Of a stretch of DNA of 64,000 nucleotides, positions 33,086 through 47,159 are shown piece after piece. The DNA comes from Hetaerina americana. Taxonomy: Eukaryota > Arthropoda > Insecta > Odonata > Calopterygidae. A program made the position numbers and the translations under genes. Position 1 is the stretch's first letter. Each line of letters starts with the position of its first letter. The notes beneath the pieces were generated by a model. It saw nothing but the letters and a program-made list of their open reading frames with translations. It was not told the DNA's origin and made no database searches. The stretch lies in contig JAKTNV010000042.1 of assembly GCA_022747635.1 (NCBI GenBank), positions 2,802,501-2,866,500 of the forward strand, given 5' to 3'.

Positions 33086-36000
33086 GCCGAAGTGAAGACA
33101 CGTGATTACATCACCCCGTCAATCAAAACGGCCAAGGAACCGACCGAACGGATCACTCGAACTTAAATAGCCCTGAGTGGAAGGGATGAACTCATGGTTT
33201 ATTGCTCCATTCAATGACTCTTAGGAGACATCATTTGAATGTTTCTCCGTAAAGTGACGAAGTTGCAAGCGAATAATTGAAAACTCTTTATAATGGGAAC
33301 CATATTTCAGTCCCCGACGTAAATAATCAACTCGCAAAGCACCATTCAATTAGAAATTCTCTAAAGATGATTGCATATATGCGTGACCAAATCAATTACA
33401 ATGAACAGAGATGTTTTTATTATAATACTAAAAAAATAGACAAAAGACAGACTTGTGAAAGAAATGATTCAATTACGCCTTTAGTGTTTTAAGAGTCATT
33501 CCTTATTGGTAGCAATGAGAAATGATTAGCTAAATAATAAATGCAAGTACTTAAAATTTTAAAATATGCTTACCCTAACCGATTTTAAATATTAACTGAT
33601 AACCGAGAATTAAAATTGACTTTTGAATCCTTTAGGAAAACCAATTTTAACACAACTCTTGCAAGGACTACGATAAGCAGTTTCAAGTCGAATTCATTCA
33701 AGAGTAAAATCAACTACGAAGGGAAAAAAACTCATTAAACAAGTTTGTTTGCAGGAAAAACTTCGTTGAAAATGAAAGGTACCCATTGACAAAAAAATTT
33801 CCAATTATTTCAACATTTATTCTTCTTCTAATCTGTATTTCATTAAAACCAGTTTTTGTATGCTATGATAGAAGATTCTCAATTTACCGTTGATTATAGT
33901 GCATGGATAATTAATTATCTACCCTATTTATTTCCGTGTATTCCAACTTAAAATCCGTTCTATAATTTTGTCAATGAATAAAATAAACAATTTAACTGAA
34001 ATATAAACATTTCCGTTACTTATTTAAATCTAATTCTCCAGTTTTGAAAAAATATAAAAAAATAATTCATCTGAATAAAGAAATTAGACTCTTGCATCTT
34101 AAACTTTTTCCCTCCATGAAGCATAAAATCAATTCCAACATACATTTACCATACATAGGGTATTCCATAGTCTTAATATATATTTTTTAGAACGGAGATG
34201 CAATTTTCAGTGGCTTTTGTTTTCATTATTTTCAAAAATGGATTCAATGAGGAGAATTTATGAGACAAATTTCCAATTCAATTTTTTTTGTAATTAATAG
34301 CATATCCACAATATTATGGTGCCATTTTTTAAATGGTAGCTTCCGGCGTGATTGCGGAAAATTCAGAACATTTCTAATTTTCATCTATAATTACTCTTTA
34401 ATTCAAGGAGCCAAGAATATTTTACGGGGGATAAATGCATGTACATGTGCTTTAACTCTCTTCTAAAACTCTAAATAAGACGGTTAATAATTTGAAATTA
34501 TTGCTATCATGCATCGCACTCCAAAAGTAATTTTCGAACATATGCACACCAATCGACGGGAATTATAAAAAAGAGTTTTGAAAACTACACAATATTCTGG
34601 ACTAAGAACTTCTTTTAGAAATGATTAAGGGTTATTTAACATTGCATAGAGCACCAACACAAATGATTATTTACTTATTGCACCATTTTATAAACGAAAC
34701 ACCTACTACAAATACCAATGGTGCTTTATCTCTCTTTAGATTAGTCTTTTTGAGTGAAGATGCAACAGGTCAACACAATAAACGGTTCAAATGGAAATGC
34801 AAATTTAAATGAGTCATTATTGTCTAAACGTTTAATTTTAAATTTTAGAAATTCACATGCAGGAAATTGACTAATTTAATCAATGCGACTACATGTCAGT
34901 TATTTCCGTGATCAAGTGCCGCATTTTAGCTAAGCGAAAGTATTAAACAATGCCCATTCAATCGAATTCTGAACAATTTTATTGTAAAATCTGACTAAGA
35001 CTTCTCCCATTTTGTTTACAAACTTAATTTCATAATTACTTCGAAACTACTCACAAAAGCGTGTGCTCAAACTCTCATTTATTTGTTTTCCTCTCCCTTC
35101 ATGTTCATGAATAACCTTTAATGCCTCAATGACTTTTCTGTTTCCGACCAAGTAATACACCGCTAACGCTGATTCCAGATATTGAGATATGAGAGAATCA
35201 GTGAGCCTACAAGGAATTTTAAAAAGGAAAGCGTTCTGATAATCTTGAGAGCAGGCACTGCCGCTGACTCATATTTCTGAACAATAGCTCTGCTGGAAGG
35301 AAAAGGCTCTTTTTTTTACGATATCATGGTGCGCCCTTTGCGGATGCTCCGCTGTACCGGCAATTAAGGCACACAACAAGATATCATTTTAAGTGTACTA
35401 TCCTGTTGGCCTCATGCATCAAGCAAGAAATAGCGATGCATCACTTGATTCATGCTCCTCGTTATTTTACCTTTTTACCGATGAGGTATAAGGCATCCCC
35501 GAGCTTCAAATCAGTCCATTTACGGGACGAACTGGGAAGAGGTCAAAAGGAGAGGACAAAAATAAAGAAGACGAAATCACATTTCAAGAGGGGTCACCTG
35601 CTGCGGTGGTACTCAACATTCCTTTCTGTGCGATCTGGTGAATGGCTTCTCGTCGTTTCCATACGCTAGTGCGGTGGAGTGTCATACCATAATTCGGAAC
35701 AAGACTATATATAGCAATGCACCTATTACGTTATAAATGCCTTCATTTCTGCCTGCTTCTTCAGTTGCCCGTTGAACATATAACTGCTTCCATTAGGAAT
35801 ACTATTGCATTGCGTTATCTGTCTCTGGGATTTGATTTCTCGAGAAAAGTAATCATTTTTACCTGCTGTTATAATCCAAAAGAAGAAGAGAGACCATAAA
35901 AGATGGAAATTAGGTTCATAATTCTTCATTATGGGGTAAAAACTATTTGCAATAATGTGCATGCCGTAAAGGAGAAGGTAAAATTGCGACATACATTTTC

Positions 36001-37585
36001 ATGGAATCAGGGATTAACGTCAATGTACAGTAATTTAAGCCGGCACGCGGCGCTCTTATGAAACTAAAATACTGGAAAAGCAAACTAGGAACAGTTCGTT
36101 TATACCAAAATACTTCCGACGTAAATGTTCTTTAATCGTTAACTCCATCTTACGTGCTATAAAGGATTAAATTTATAAAAGAATATTAGTTTCTGATATT
36201 TTCTACTGTCAATTAAAATCAGAAAGATTTTTCTCACGTGTTTCCTTCGATCTAGATTAGAGTTGAAAATGACAAATTATCATTCTTCTTGTCTTAAGGA
36301 GCTCACGGTCACCCCTTAGTGTCTCTATAGTATCATAAATCTCATTCCTTTCCCAAAGAGAAATTTCTGGCTGAAAAATAGCTGGTGCTATTCCAATAAA
36401 ACTTGCTCTTATTCCTTATCTAAATCACCCGAAAAGTATCAGATCAAGATAGATCATTTACCAGGGACTGAATATTTCATTTCCCATTAATCAAATATTT
36501 TATGCATGAAAATCATATTGCTTAATAATCTAAAGTTTCTTTGCATCTGAAAATGGGCGTCGGTTTGGTATGATGTAAATACGGGAAGAAGTTTCACTCA
36601 TTATAATGATATCCTCTGAGTCATTTTGAGCTTATACTATCAATATACCTGGAGTAACACTAGAGGGAGTACGAGAAGAAATAACCAACTCCATATTTCT
36701 CATGCACAATTGTATTTTTTTAGCATTCTGAATGATTCATACTAGTGACGTAGTTGAGTCAAGCTGGAATTCCAGGCAAAGGATCCCCGCCGTTCTCTCT
36801 TATCCTCGACACGCTCGAAATATCGATTTACACCCCACCGTATAAGTATCATTGTCGGCCGTGACATTTCTGGCATGATTATATGCCAATTCCGGCATAA
36901 ATACAAATTTTCGTTTCAGTCACGCTTCTTTCATTTCCATCTCTGTTTCCTTAAGAGACACACCTAGGGAGCTGAAGTACGAGTAGTTCCAAAAAAGAGT
37001 TCCGGTTAGAGGATAGATATAACTGGAAAGATACGTGATCCTTTCCTAGATTTTCATTTTTTATCCCTTCGACTTCAACATGAGTATGTTAGAGTTACTT
37101 TATCTTAATGAGGTTTTCCTTAGGGTTATACAGGATGTGTTTATTAAGATCACACAGGAATCAAATCAATCAACACATGAAGACTGGCTGAGGACATTAT
37201 ACCCTAATACTCCTACCAGAAACAATTTATACGAGGATTTTGAATACAGAAACCATAATGACATCTAACAACTAGGGCCCGGACATCCAAAATGAAATAG
37301 ATAGTGTAGGATTTGGATATAATATTTCCTGTCGCTGGTTCCGTATATCCATATTGGCCACGCTTTGTGATTGCCTTGGACTAGCTCAGCTGAGTGTAAG
37401 ATGTTTCCAAATGCACTACATGAATACTAAGGCCTGTAATCAATAATATTTATGGAAAATTATAAAAAATAATTTGTAACGTCAATTAAAAACTAAACCA
37501 GATTTTCTTTACATTTTATCTGTTGCTTCATTTAAAACGTCGAAATTAAGACTTGTGAGACATGTGGTCACTAGTGGAGTAAAGG
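33086..37585. other. long AT-rich non-coding stretch
   Basis: 4.5 kb with many A/T runs and no recognised gene, element or RNA. A slightly GC-richer patch lies at 35400-35670. Confidence 0.5.
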
Positions 37586-37620
37586 ATGGACAAATCGCCG
37601 AATTTAGGCGATTTGTCCAT
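37586..37620. repeat. perfect 14-bp hairpin
   Basis: Arms ATGGACAAATCGCC (37586-37599) and GGCGATTTGTCCAT (37607-37620) around a 7-base loop. The pairing continues imperfectly outward (AGTAAAGG against TTCTACT), giving about 20 bp in all. Fragments of the arm word TGTCCATT recur just downstream near 37629. Confidence 0.85.
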
Positions 37621-37949
37621 TCTACTATGTCCATTGCTGTATTGTCCTGTATTGTCCAGCTATGCTACAGGCAGAGAAAGTCGTAATTTTTTTAACTGCT
37701 GATAGGACGTTTTTTTCGGAACCGCGAAAAGTTTGACAGTCCCGCTGCATGACTATTTTTTATATTTCAGATTCAATTTCCTACATGCATTCATAAAATC
37801 AACTGTATCTCTTCACCCTCTCCTTCGATCTCAATTCGTATTGAACAATTAAAATTTGTAATTGAATTTCATAAACACGTCCGTGATGGGGAACATCATT
37901 CCGATCTCCACATTAAATTTTGCAGCTCAAACAATTAACACCATCCGAT
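37621..37949. other. non-coding stretch
   Basis: Nothing recognised beyond repeats of TATTGTCC just after the hairpin. Confidence 0.5.
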
Positions 37950-38500
37950 ACCGGTGAGAATGTAAGAAACGCATCCTTCTCCCACTTCCCTCGCCACCGC
38001 TTTCCCCATTCCAGCTCCTTTATCTCCTTTTCACTCCCTCTTCCTTCCTTCTCCCCCATCCTCCTTCCCTCCCTGCCTACCCCCTCCCGCTGACTGCCAC
38101 TCCCGCGCCGTGCAACACAAACACTTCCTCCTTTCATTCGTGGACTTAATGGCTCACGAGTTGCCCGTATCTCTCTCTCTCCCTTCCCTTCCTCCCTCTT
38201 CCTCCCCTCCTCCGGCCCCTCTGCCCCGACGCATCCAGCCATACGAACCCCGTCTTCTAACCCCATCCCTCCCCCGACACCCTTCCTACCCCACGCCCCC
38301 TCCCACCCGCCCGCACCCGACCTCTCGCTTTCCCTTTCGGAGCTTCCATCCGCACCCACTCCAACCCTCCTCATTCATCCCTCCCTCGCCAACTCCCCCT
38401 CCCTCTTGTGCTCTTCTCACTCTTCACCCTCGCGCCTTCACTCCCCCAGCCCACTCCCCACATTCCCGCCCTATCATCCCTTCAAGGTGGTTTTCTAGAT
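37950..38500. other. long polypyrimidine (plus) / polypurine (minus) island
   Basis: About 550 bases in which the plus strand is very C/T-rich (CCTCCC, CTCTCTCT). It gives a 171-residue proline/serine frame on plus and a 153-residue Glu/Gly/Arg frame on minus. Both follow from composition and have no domain. The tract could form triplex DNA or mark a regulatory region. Confidence 0.4.
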
Positions 38501-40835
38501 TTTTTTCCATAACCTCCTTTCCTCACGGGGCTGTTTCTCCTCTCCTGTGCCGCATCATTTTCCACGCTTTTATCCCGCGGTTTTATATTTTTAATACACA
38601 AAATAAAGTCTCATTCACGTGTTAATTGGTCTTTTATGGCCCCGATCATAACGCAATCGCCCTCAGAGTCGTGAGGTGGGAAATGAGATTTTAGTTGTCC
38701 TAAAACGCGCGCGTCACTTAAATAACAAAGCGCTCTGTGTCAACAAAGGCAGTCTATACTCACTTCATCCGTATATGCCCTACCTCCTCCTCGTTACCTT
38801 AATATGCTATGCCGTTATTGTGGCTTAGATTTAGCTATCAAAATTGCTTTACCATATATGCATGAACCATAATCGTGCGTGTTAGGTCAGGGACACTTGG
38901 ATTGGCAGGATATTAAGGTCAGTCGGCAAAATGCTGTTTATTACTGACTGCGTTAGTCATCACGTTTATGCATGATCGATGTGGCATCACAATCATAAGT
39001 ACTCGTATGTATCATTTGTACGCTGAATGTGAGATACCTACTTAAATTATAAATTCCATGGAGAAATACCAAACCTGTGCGTTGGTAAGGGAATTTAATG
39101 CCCGTGTCACATTACACGCTACCGTCATAAAACACGTTTTATTCTTTGGAGTATTTAAATGTGCGCGCCGATTCATCGAGGTGTAGGTTATGGCGACAAA
39201 ACCGTTTCACTTTGAATTAAAATATTCATCCCTTAATGATTTTCAGCTCTCAGGAATGTTATAACTTTACATGCTAAATAATTATCATGTCGCGAATGAC
39301 CATTATTAAGCAAGTCCGTTATGATGAATTGGGAGATGAAATGATGGGCAACCTATATCTATAAGCGCACTCCCATCTTTTCCTGAAATATCATCTTCAT
39401 GGGCTGAAAAAGTTCGGCTGACGAAAGACACTGCACCAGAATTGCGAGTACAACAATCACAGCATAATGTGGCGTTAAAAACGGCAAATTACCACAAAAG
39501 AAATGCTATTCTTCCTAATACCTATTAAATATTGACACTAAATAGTTTATTTGGGGTAGCAAAGGGATGAAAAAGTTAATAAATATTTTAAATCATGGTT
39601 ATAAAAGCAACGGATGATGATAAGACTGTAGGCACTCGATGGCTGATTGTGTTTTTCTTATGAAAGAGAATTCCAAATATTCACATTTCTTGTTGATCTG
39701 GATGCAAATTTCTAGTTTTGTGAAGGAGCTTTCGTTGAGTTTTACTTAATTCAAACTGGTGCGAATATAACATGTGCAGTAAGATAACAGGATCTTAATA
39801 TTATTTAACCTGATATACTAAAATTAACCTAATGGCAAGATCACGAAAACGGAACGAAATAAAGGTAAATGAAAGCAGTGGGCATGCATAATTCGTAATT
39901 GTACATGTATAATACGTTTCTCTGGGATTATCTTTTTATTTAACCTTATTTTTTAATCATATTCTAGGTCTTTAGTCCTGTCATCCTTCAGGCCATTGTA
40001 AAGGCAGGGTGAAAGCAAGGTATTGATAACGTAAGAAGTGAAGCATATGCCAAATAAGGAGATAAATCGAAATTACTCTTGTAGTAAACTCCTTCCCGGT
40101 ACCACAAATGACCTTATGGGAGAAAACACTCTTTGTAATATTTTTCCAATTTTACGATTCATAGAGCACTCGAGCACAATGCTTAAGATAAGTAATCCTT
40201 TCATGGTGCTGAGACTGGGAGGAGATACCCGTTGGCCACCAGTGGGCCGTCAGAGGGTGGAATGGAAAAAGCGAAACGCTCCTAACTCCAGGGCATCTCG
40301 AAAACTTCATTGGAGCGTAGAGAAGTAGGAAATCAAGAGCCAAGAACATCCACTCGGGTCATTTCGACCGTCAAAGATCGCCACTGATCGCCATCAGCCA
40401 GCAATAATTTATAGAAAGCGCGTACATCTTTTTTTAGTTGCTGACAGCACCAGAGCTGCAGCAAAGATCCCACAGGGCATGCATGGGCTGTGAAAGCATT
40501 AGATGCAAGGCAAAGACGGATGTATATGTTTTGAATTGAATCGGTGACCGAGAAGAAATTAGTGGCAGCTAATGGAAGAATGGTTGGGGTGGGGTGGGTA
40601 GAGCGCAAACCAATCGTAGACATTCACGGACGAGTACGGCGCTACATAACTCTCGACGATTGCACCGAAGGAAATATGTTGCAGCAGCAGATTAAAGTAA
40701 GGCTCGATTTCATCAAAAAGACTCCTCCCCTTAGGAGGCAAGTGACAGAATTCACTTCACTTGGCTTTCTAAATCTTCATATTTTTAAGTTACCGCTGCA
40801 CTTAACATTAACTTATCAACATCGATGACTCGTGA
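38501..40835. other. non-coding stretch
   Basis: AT-rich, with a GC-richer patch at 40200-40620 that carries frames on both strands without motifs. Nothing assigned. Confidence 0.45.
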
Positions 40836-41708
40836 ATTAGCGGCATAAAATGGTCGATTCTAAAAGGGAAAAATGGCCATACTTCTCTTTCTGTAATTCT
40901 TGTAGGTGATTTTAATTTATCTATTCGCTGGGAATCTCCCACGAACGGCCACCCGCTCAATGCCAATGACAATTTTTTTATAGAACACTTTGTAAATGCG
41001 CTCCAACTCCCACAACACTGTCTCAAGAGCACCCGTGATACGGCAACCCTGGACTACCTGCTCTCGACCGCTGTGCCCGAGGCAATCACCCCCGGCAGAA
41101 ATATTTTCGACTCAGACCACCAGTCCATTGATGCCCATTTCTCCTTCCGTGGCTCCTGGAAATCCCGCGGGGCTCCTCCCACTCCATCTAAGCCCTTTCT
41201 TGCCTGGTCGAAGGTTCGCTGGGAGGACGTCAACCGCTCCCTCGACCTTATTCCCTGGAGCGTCCTTTCCTCATTATCCCCTGAAGAAGGAGTGGACTTC
41301 TTTCACGCTGTCCTCGAGGCCGTCATAAAAGACTTTGTTCCTCGAGTTAAGCCCAAGACAAAAAAATTCCCTTCATGGTTTAAACAGGATACCATACATG
41401 TCCTGGGTAACAAAAATCGCGCTTGGTATCTCCATAAGGCCGTCCCTAATGTGGAAACGCGCCGATCATACGTTGATCTCCGCCGATATTCCAAATTCCT
41501 CATTCGCCGTGACTATGAAAACTACGCTCAGACTGTTTCCTCCAATATTTCCTCCAACCCCAAAAAATTCTGGTCCTTCATCAATCAGCGCCGTAATCGT
41601 CCTCAAATTCCCGAAGCACTCTCCTATGGCACCAAAAATGCCGCGGGATCAGAGAGACCCAACCTCTTTCTAAATTTTTTTTTCCGATTGCCTGCAGCCT
41701 GCTTCTAA
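40836..41708 (+). pseudogene. LINE endonuclease C-terminal part and linker (frame 1)
   Basis: Open from an in-frame TGA at 40833 to a stop at 41706-41708. It carries the end of an apurinic-type endonuclease: VILVGDFNL (metal-binding GDFN), TLDYLL and FDSDHQSI (the catalytic Asp-His pair), followed by a basic linker typical of the region before the reverse transcriptase. The N-terminal half of the nuclease is missing because of 5' truncation. After the T9 run at 41675-41683 this frame reads nonsense and stops, while the correct continuation lies in the next frame. Confidence 0.8.
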
Positions 41709-43302
41709 CCTCAGTATTACCTCTGTCCATTCCCTCCTTCCTAAAATAAACCATTCCCTATCCCACTTACAGACAGACTCCCGGGAAGTCTTTCAATACC
41801 TATACAAAATACGCCCCCACCGCTCACCTGGTCCAGACGCTCTCAGCCCTAAATTTATTCGCAATTGCGCTTCATCCCTCTCACAACCTTTAGCCATCTT
41901 GTTTAATCGCTGTTTTTCCCTAGGAACCTTCCCTCCTCAATGGAAATGCGCTAATATCATTCCGATACATAAAACAGGTCCCAAGAATGATGTTTCAAAC
42001 TATCGCCCTATATCATTGCTTCCAATCATGTCTTCCGTTTGTGAGCGTATTATTCTCAACAGGATTTATTATTTCACCTCTCCCTTTTTATCTCCTCAGC
42101 AGCATGGTTTCCTCCCAGGCAGATCATGCCTGACAAATCTCACTGTCTTTCAGCACCACGCCGTCATGGCAATAGACAAATCAAGTCAACTTGATGCCAT
42201 CTACCTTGACTTCTCCAAGGCTTTCGACGCCCTGCATCATCAACTCCTCCTTCATAAACTCAGCCAACAGTTCGGCATTCATGGTATGTTCCTTAGCCTT
42301 CTCTCTACCTTTCTCACCCACAGAACCCAGCGTGTGATACTCTCGGATGCTTCTTCCTCTTGGTCTCCTGTCACGTCTGGGGTTCCCCAGGGCAGTGTCC
42401 TTGGGCCATATCTTTTCAATTTATTCGTTAATGATCTTCCTTCCCAACTCCTTTCCTCCCAGGTCCATACACTTCTCTACGCTGATGATTGCAAGATCTA
42501 CAAGCAAATTAATAACATTTCTGACTGTACTCACCTTCAACTTGCCTTACATAAAATTTCCCTATGGTGTGATACCTGGAGGCTTAACTTAAACCCTGGA
42601 AAATGCAACATCATGACTCTTGCTCTGAAAAAAAACCCCTTGATGTTTAACTACTCAATTAATTCAACTCCCTTAAATCGAGTAACAACCATTAAAGACC
42701 TTGGCGTTTTAATTGACCAGAAACTAAATTACTCCGGCCACATACAGACTTTAAAAAATAAAGCAATATCCCTACTAGGCCTTCTTTACCGCTTCACAGA
42801 AATTAAAGATCCAATTGCACTCCATTCGTACTTCTCATTAATTGTCCTTCCCATCATATCATATTGCTCCCCCATTTGGTCCACATCATCCCCAACTAAC
42901 CTTAAATCCCTTGATTGCATCTCTCACTTCTTTACCAAAATAGTCAAACACCGAGTCCCACATTACCGCAATATGTCCTCAAATGCTGTTCTGTCTTCCC
43001 TATCCATTTCTAGTCCCCAAAGCTGCAGACTTAAAGCTGATTTCAAACTCCTCTACAAGACCCTAAACTCGGCTATTGATTGCCCTGAACTGCTATCTTT
43101 CTTTAACTTCAGAATACCTACCCGATCCACCCGCACCCACTCCCTACTCCATCTCCCTATTCCTAGAATATCTCTCACCAAGCGCTCACTGTTATTTCGC
43201 CTCTCCTCCCTTCTAAATTCACTCCCTCACACTGTCGACCCCTTTAACCTATCATGCAAAAACTTCACCACCCAAGCTTTATCCCACCTTTCAGTAAATT
43301 AA
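41684..43302 (+). pseudogene. LINE reverse transcriptase part (frame 2)
   Basis: The continuation of the LINE polyprotein after the frameshift. It is open to a TAA at 43300-43302. From about 41816 it reads HRSPGPDALSPKFI, then from 41899 (467 residues) NYRPISLLP, LDFSKAFDALHH (catalytic aspartate), SGVPQGSVLGPYLFNLFVND, LLYADDCKIY (YADD at 42478-42489), LNPGKCN and DLGVLID. All core reverse transcriptase motifs are intact. The C-terminal part is a leucine/serine-rich thumb region with no RNase H. Because of the frameshift and missing 5' end this copy cannot make the full protein. Confidence 0.85.
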
Positions 43303-43458
43303 AACTTTCCCCGGTCCATGCTTGGTTCTCGTTGTTATTGTTATACTGTTATTGTCTTTTGTCCTCTTTTATGTTTGTTATATTTTTCACTGTAAATTGG
43401 CGCCACTGCTGTATGTGAACAATGTTTTAAAATAAAATAAAATTAAAATAAAAAATTT

Positions 43459-46400
43459 CAATGAAAATGAAAGCCATATTCCAATGCACGGCATGACGGC
43501 ATATGACATGCGTACTTGTTTCTCAGATTGGTGGTGATTAGCGGGGCAATAAGTGATAAGCTAAGAACATGGATTTTATTGGGTCCCCGTAGCTATTCTT
43601 TTGAGTTAATGTAAAAATCAAATGTTCATTTTTCAATTATAAATTCCAGAATAAGTCTGATGTGTGAAAACGAAAAATGGGTGTTTGTTGGCTGATAGGT
43701 TACGGGTAAATGTTCAGGTACCAGGACTAGTTAGTAAGATGTATAGGGACTTAAGACACTGTAGGATGGCGTGTTATTTGACAATAGTTCGCAATTCATT
43801 TTTATGCTTTCTGCAAGTTCGTTAGAACTACAACCTAGGGACTGAGACACGTGTATTTTTCTAATTTCCACGGCCACTGGTGAGCATGCAGTCCACGGAT
43901 TTGAGCTATGAGACAATTTTAGGTGTGTTAGACTCATAATACACGTAAATGAAGGCATTAATCATTTATTTTCCTTCCGTCCATCCCACCCGCAGCAAAA
44001 CTTTAGTTGTGCCACACACTATCTTCCTATCCTGTAAAATTCTGAGGAAGTCCACGGCGAGAAAATAATGACATACCTTGACAGAAACAACCTTACTTCT
44101 AAGGAGGAACACGATTTTACGCAACGTAGAATAGGCGACACCGTTTTTCCTTTCCGAATGATATCTCCAAATCAAGTAAACGAAACAGATACATACAAGC
44201 CTTTCCAATTTAAATAAATCTTTCAATAATATCCCACACGCTGAAATGATTTGTTATCAACAAGAAGATGGAATAAATAAATATATATTCAGGTATTCCT
44301 TTGCAACTAAAAATCAAGAGAAGTGACTGAATTCAATTGCGTATAAGTAAGTAATGCTATATGTCAGAGGAAGGTAAGGGTAGGGCCCGCCTCTAGCTTT
44401 CATACAGGAATGCTCGAAATTGAATATTAAACGGCAGCATTAGTCCGTCGATGGTAAAGATATTATCAGCGAAATTAGGATAAACGTGAACAGAAATTCT
44501 CCGCTTATGACTTCCCATATTTAAACAGAAATACAGTTTAAATAAAATGAAAAAGGAGATAAAGAAATGCACACAAGAGGAACTTATCAGAACACTTTGG
44601 ACAAACCATGAGCAATGAATGAATCTAAATCGCAATATATTTTCAACCGATTTACACAGCATTCAATAATGGTATACTTTTACGTAGATTAGCATTGAAC
44701 AGGGCACTATGATACTCTATGATACTCAAAAAGCGCAGAACGCAGAGAGTGCAAAACTTATGAGAGTGGAGATGCTAAAATTAATGTACCCATGACGTAA
44801 AATACTCGAGTAATAACATTAAATGAAATCTAATTTTCGTAGAAGTCATTTTACCAACGCTTAACCAATCAACCATATTTTTATTAATGGTGCTTAGTGC
44901 ATGTAATGCCTACTTGAAGAAGCATTTATTAAATTCAATTTTTGGAAAATACACTGATGACAATGTAAAAGAAACATTCTCATTTTCATTACATCACCTC
45001 TCATCGAATACACCGCAATTATTTGAGACCGTTCATTCAAATATTAATTTAAGAAACGAATGAAATGTAGAGGAAAGTTACCCGATGGCAAAAATCAACC
45101 GTGAAAATTCTGAAAAAAGTGTCTTGCATAATCTGACATGGGAGCCCTGGAGATTCAAAGACTCAGCATTAAATTATAGCTACTACAAAAGCAATACTCA
45201 AAGTGATAAAAATAATAATTTACTTGCAACAAGATGTAAAAAAAGGTCTCCCAAGGTAATGGAAATAACGGTGAACAAATGCTGATTGGGAATGTCGAAC
45301 AGATAGAATTAGGGATTCGTTTTCCTAAGAAAATTCTCGGTAAAACTCATGGTAATGAGGCAAATTCATTTGCAGGGGAAGGAAATAATAACGACTTAAT
45401 ATAAATCTGCCGATTGTTGCCTTCTTCTTCCCTGCGTTTGTACGTACATATTGCCATAATACCTACTTAATCAGCGTTGCAGAGGTTTTGTGAGTAGTGC
45501 AAATATAGATGTGGAATATCATACTAAGGAAAACTAAAAACTTGTAAGAAAAAAATTATCGCATTTATATATCATGTTATTTATACACTATCGAAAATAA
45601 GACGTGATATGAGATTAGGTCACATATTTAAGTGGCTCAAGGTGAATTCTAATGTATGAAAACCCTTTCGCAAATTGATATATATTTAAGAATATTACTA
45701 TAGACAGACCAATGAGAAATCTGTACTTAAACTCTTATAATAAAAAATTATTTCACTTAATTTATTTGTAAGGTTATAGTTTAAAAAACCACGTAAACCT
45801 TTCAAACATTTTCAAATATTTATTTCAATGATCCGTTTCAAAAGTTTCCTTTATTTGACCCAAAAAAACTGTTATTTACTTCAAAAATAACTAGAAAACC
45901 TGTATAAGTAATATACTGTACAATATACAAAACTGTATAAGAGTGTGTTCATGGAATGGAAAATAACAGAGTGAGTTGAACTCATGGTGTATGGAAAATC
46001 CTTTGTAATTAAGGAGTAATCATAACTCAGTTTCCCTCCCGGAGCTAGGGATTCACCGCATCAGTTGATGATCCGCAATGATTAGTATTTAATGCATTTG
46101 CGTTTGTTAGTTTGAGGCTAATGTGTCTATTTATCTTTAAGAACAGGTTGACGAGTTTATCCAGGGATGTTAAACACTTCCTGAAGAATGCACTTATCTA
46201 TACATCTTCTTAACCGGTATTTTCAGCTTTTATTTCAAATTGACTCAAGAAATCACAATAATATTACATTTTTTACCAACAGCAATCGATTTTTTCAAAA
46301 ACTACACACTTATGAAGAATACATTCTTGATTGACGATAACTGCCCCTAATTGTTGTTTTAACTAACTGCCCCTGCCTCTATTTTAAAAATATATTTCAG

Positions 46401-47159
46401 TAAAAAACTTCTTTTGCTGAAGCGCGATCATATCCCCACTGCTAAATAAGATTTAGTAACAGGTAGATAGAAAAAAACGCGATAAAGGTCATTTTTATGA
46501 ATTTTTAGAATACATTATCAGAGCAAAATTTCTTATAAGATATTTTGGAGGTTGCCAATGAAATAAGAAGTTCAATAGAAATGACGAGAAATACGTTTTT
46601 TTTGCAAAAATGGCAAAAACATGTTGGGAAATTAAGTACTTAGGTACACTGCAAGAAAGTTATGCAAAACTCAATGAAACTGCTAATTTTTCAAGGCTGC
46701 CTCTAGTGTTCTACTTAGGGAATGGATCTCATAAAATGATCTTCTTATAGATCAAATCTATTAATATGAATCGAAATTTAAAAGCTCAACTTTATTGCAA
46801 CATAATATATAAGTACTTATTTTTAAATTAAGAAGGAGTGTTCATTGTTACCACAAGTTACAGGTTATGCTGCCGTGACACCACCAGAATAAAACAAGTC
46901 CTAAATCAGTTTAATAACTGGATGGATCACCGACAAATGGAGTTAATACAATCCGAGGCTATAGGACGTCATGCGACAGGGCAATATGTACGTAACGGTA
47001 AATTAACAACAATTTAATGGAAAATTTTATCAATGCATAATTTAGAATATAAGTCACTAGCTTTTCTTTGCTTTCTGTTGTCGGAGTTTATTTTATTAAT
47101 GAAAACATTTTATCGGTCATTTAAGCAAATAAATTTACCTGGACTTATAGGAGAGAAGT
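43459..47159. other. long AT-rich non-coding stretch
   Basis: Only short chance frames. A small tandem repeat (ACTCTATGAT twice, 44712-44731) is visible. No gene or element recognised. Confidence 0.5.

Larger units (their letters stand above)
40836..43458 (+). mobile_element. 5'-truncated Jockey/CR1-type LINE
   Basis: A non-LTR retrotransposon copy that starts inside the endonuclease domain and runs to an A-rich 3' end (AAAATAAAATAAAATTAAAA at 43432-43451 and a little further). The C-rich coding strand contrasts with the AT-rich flanks. Two reading frames carry the polyprotein, separated by a frameshift at a T9 run (41675-41683). The absence of RNase H and the motif style (SGVPQGSVLGP, YADD) place it in the Jockey/CR1 group. 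The exact clade was not resolved and no target duplication was identified. Confidence 0.85.

Noticed and set aside
36830..36930. TATA-like words with an initiator-like TCAGTC near 36918
   Set aside because: The spacing from the nearest ATAAATA is about 22 bases, shorter than usual, and no coding sequence follows.
37913..38625. 153- and 171-codon frames on opposite strands
   Set aside because: They arise from a polypyrimidine tract and have Pro/Ser or Glu/Gly low complexity.
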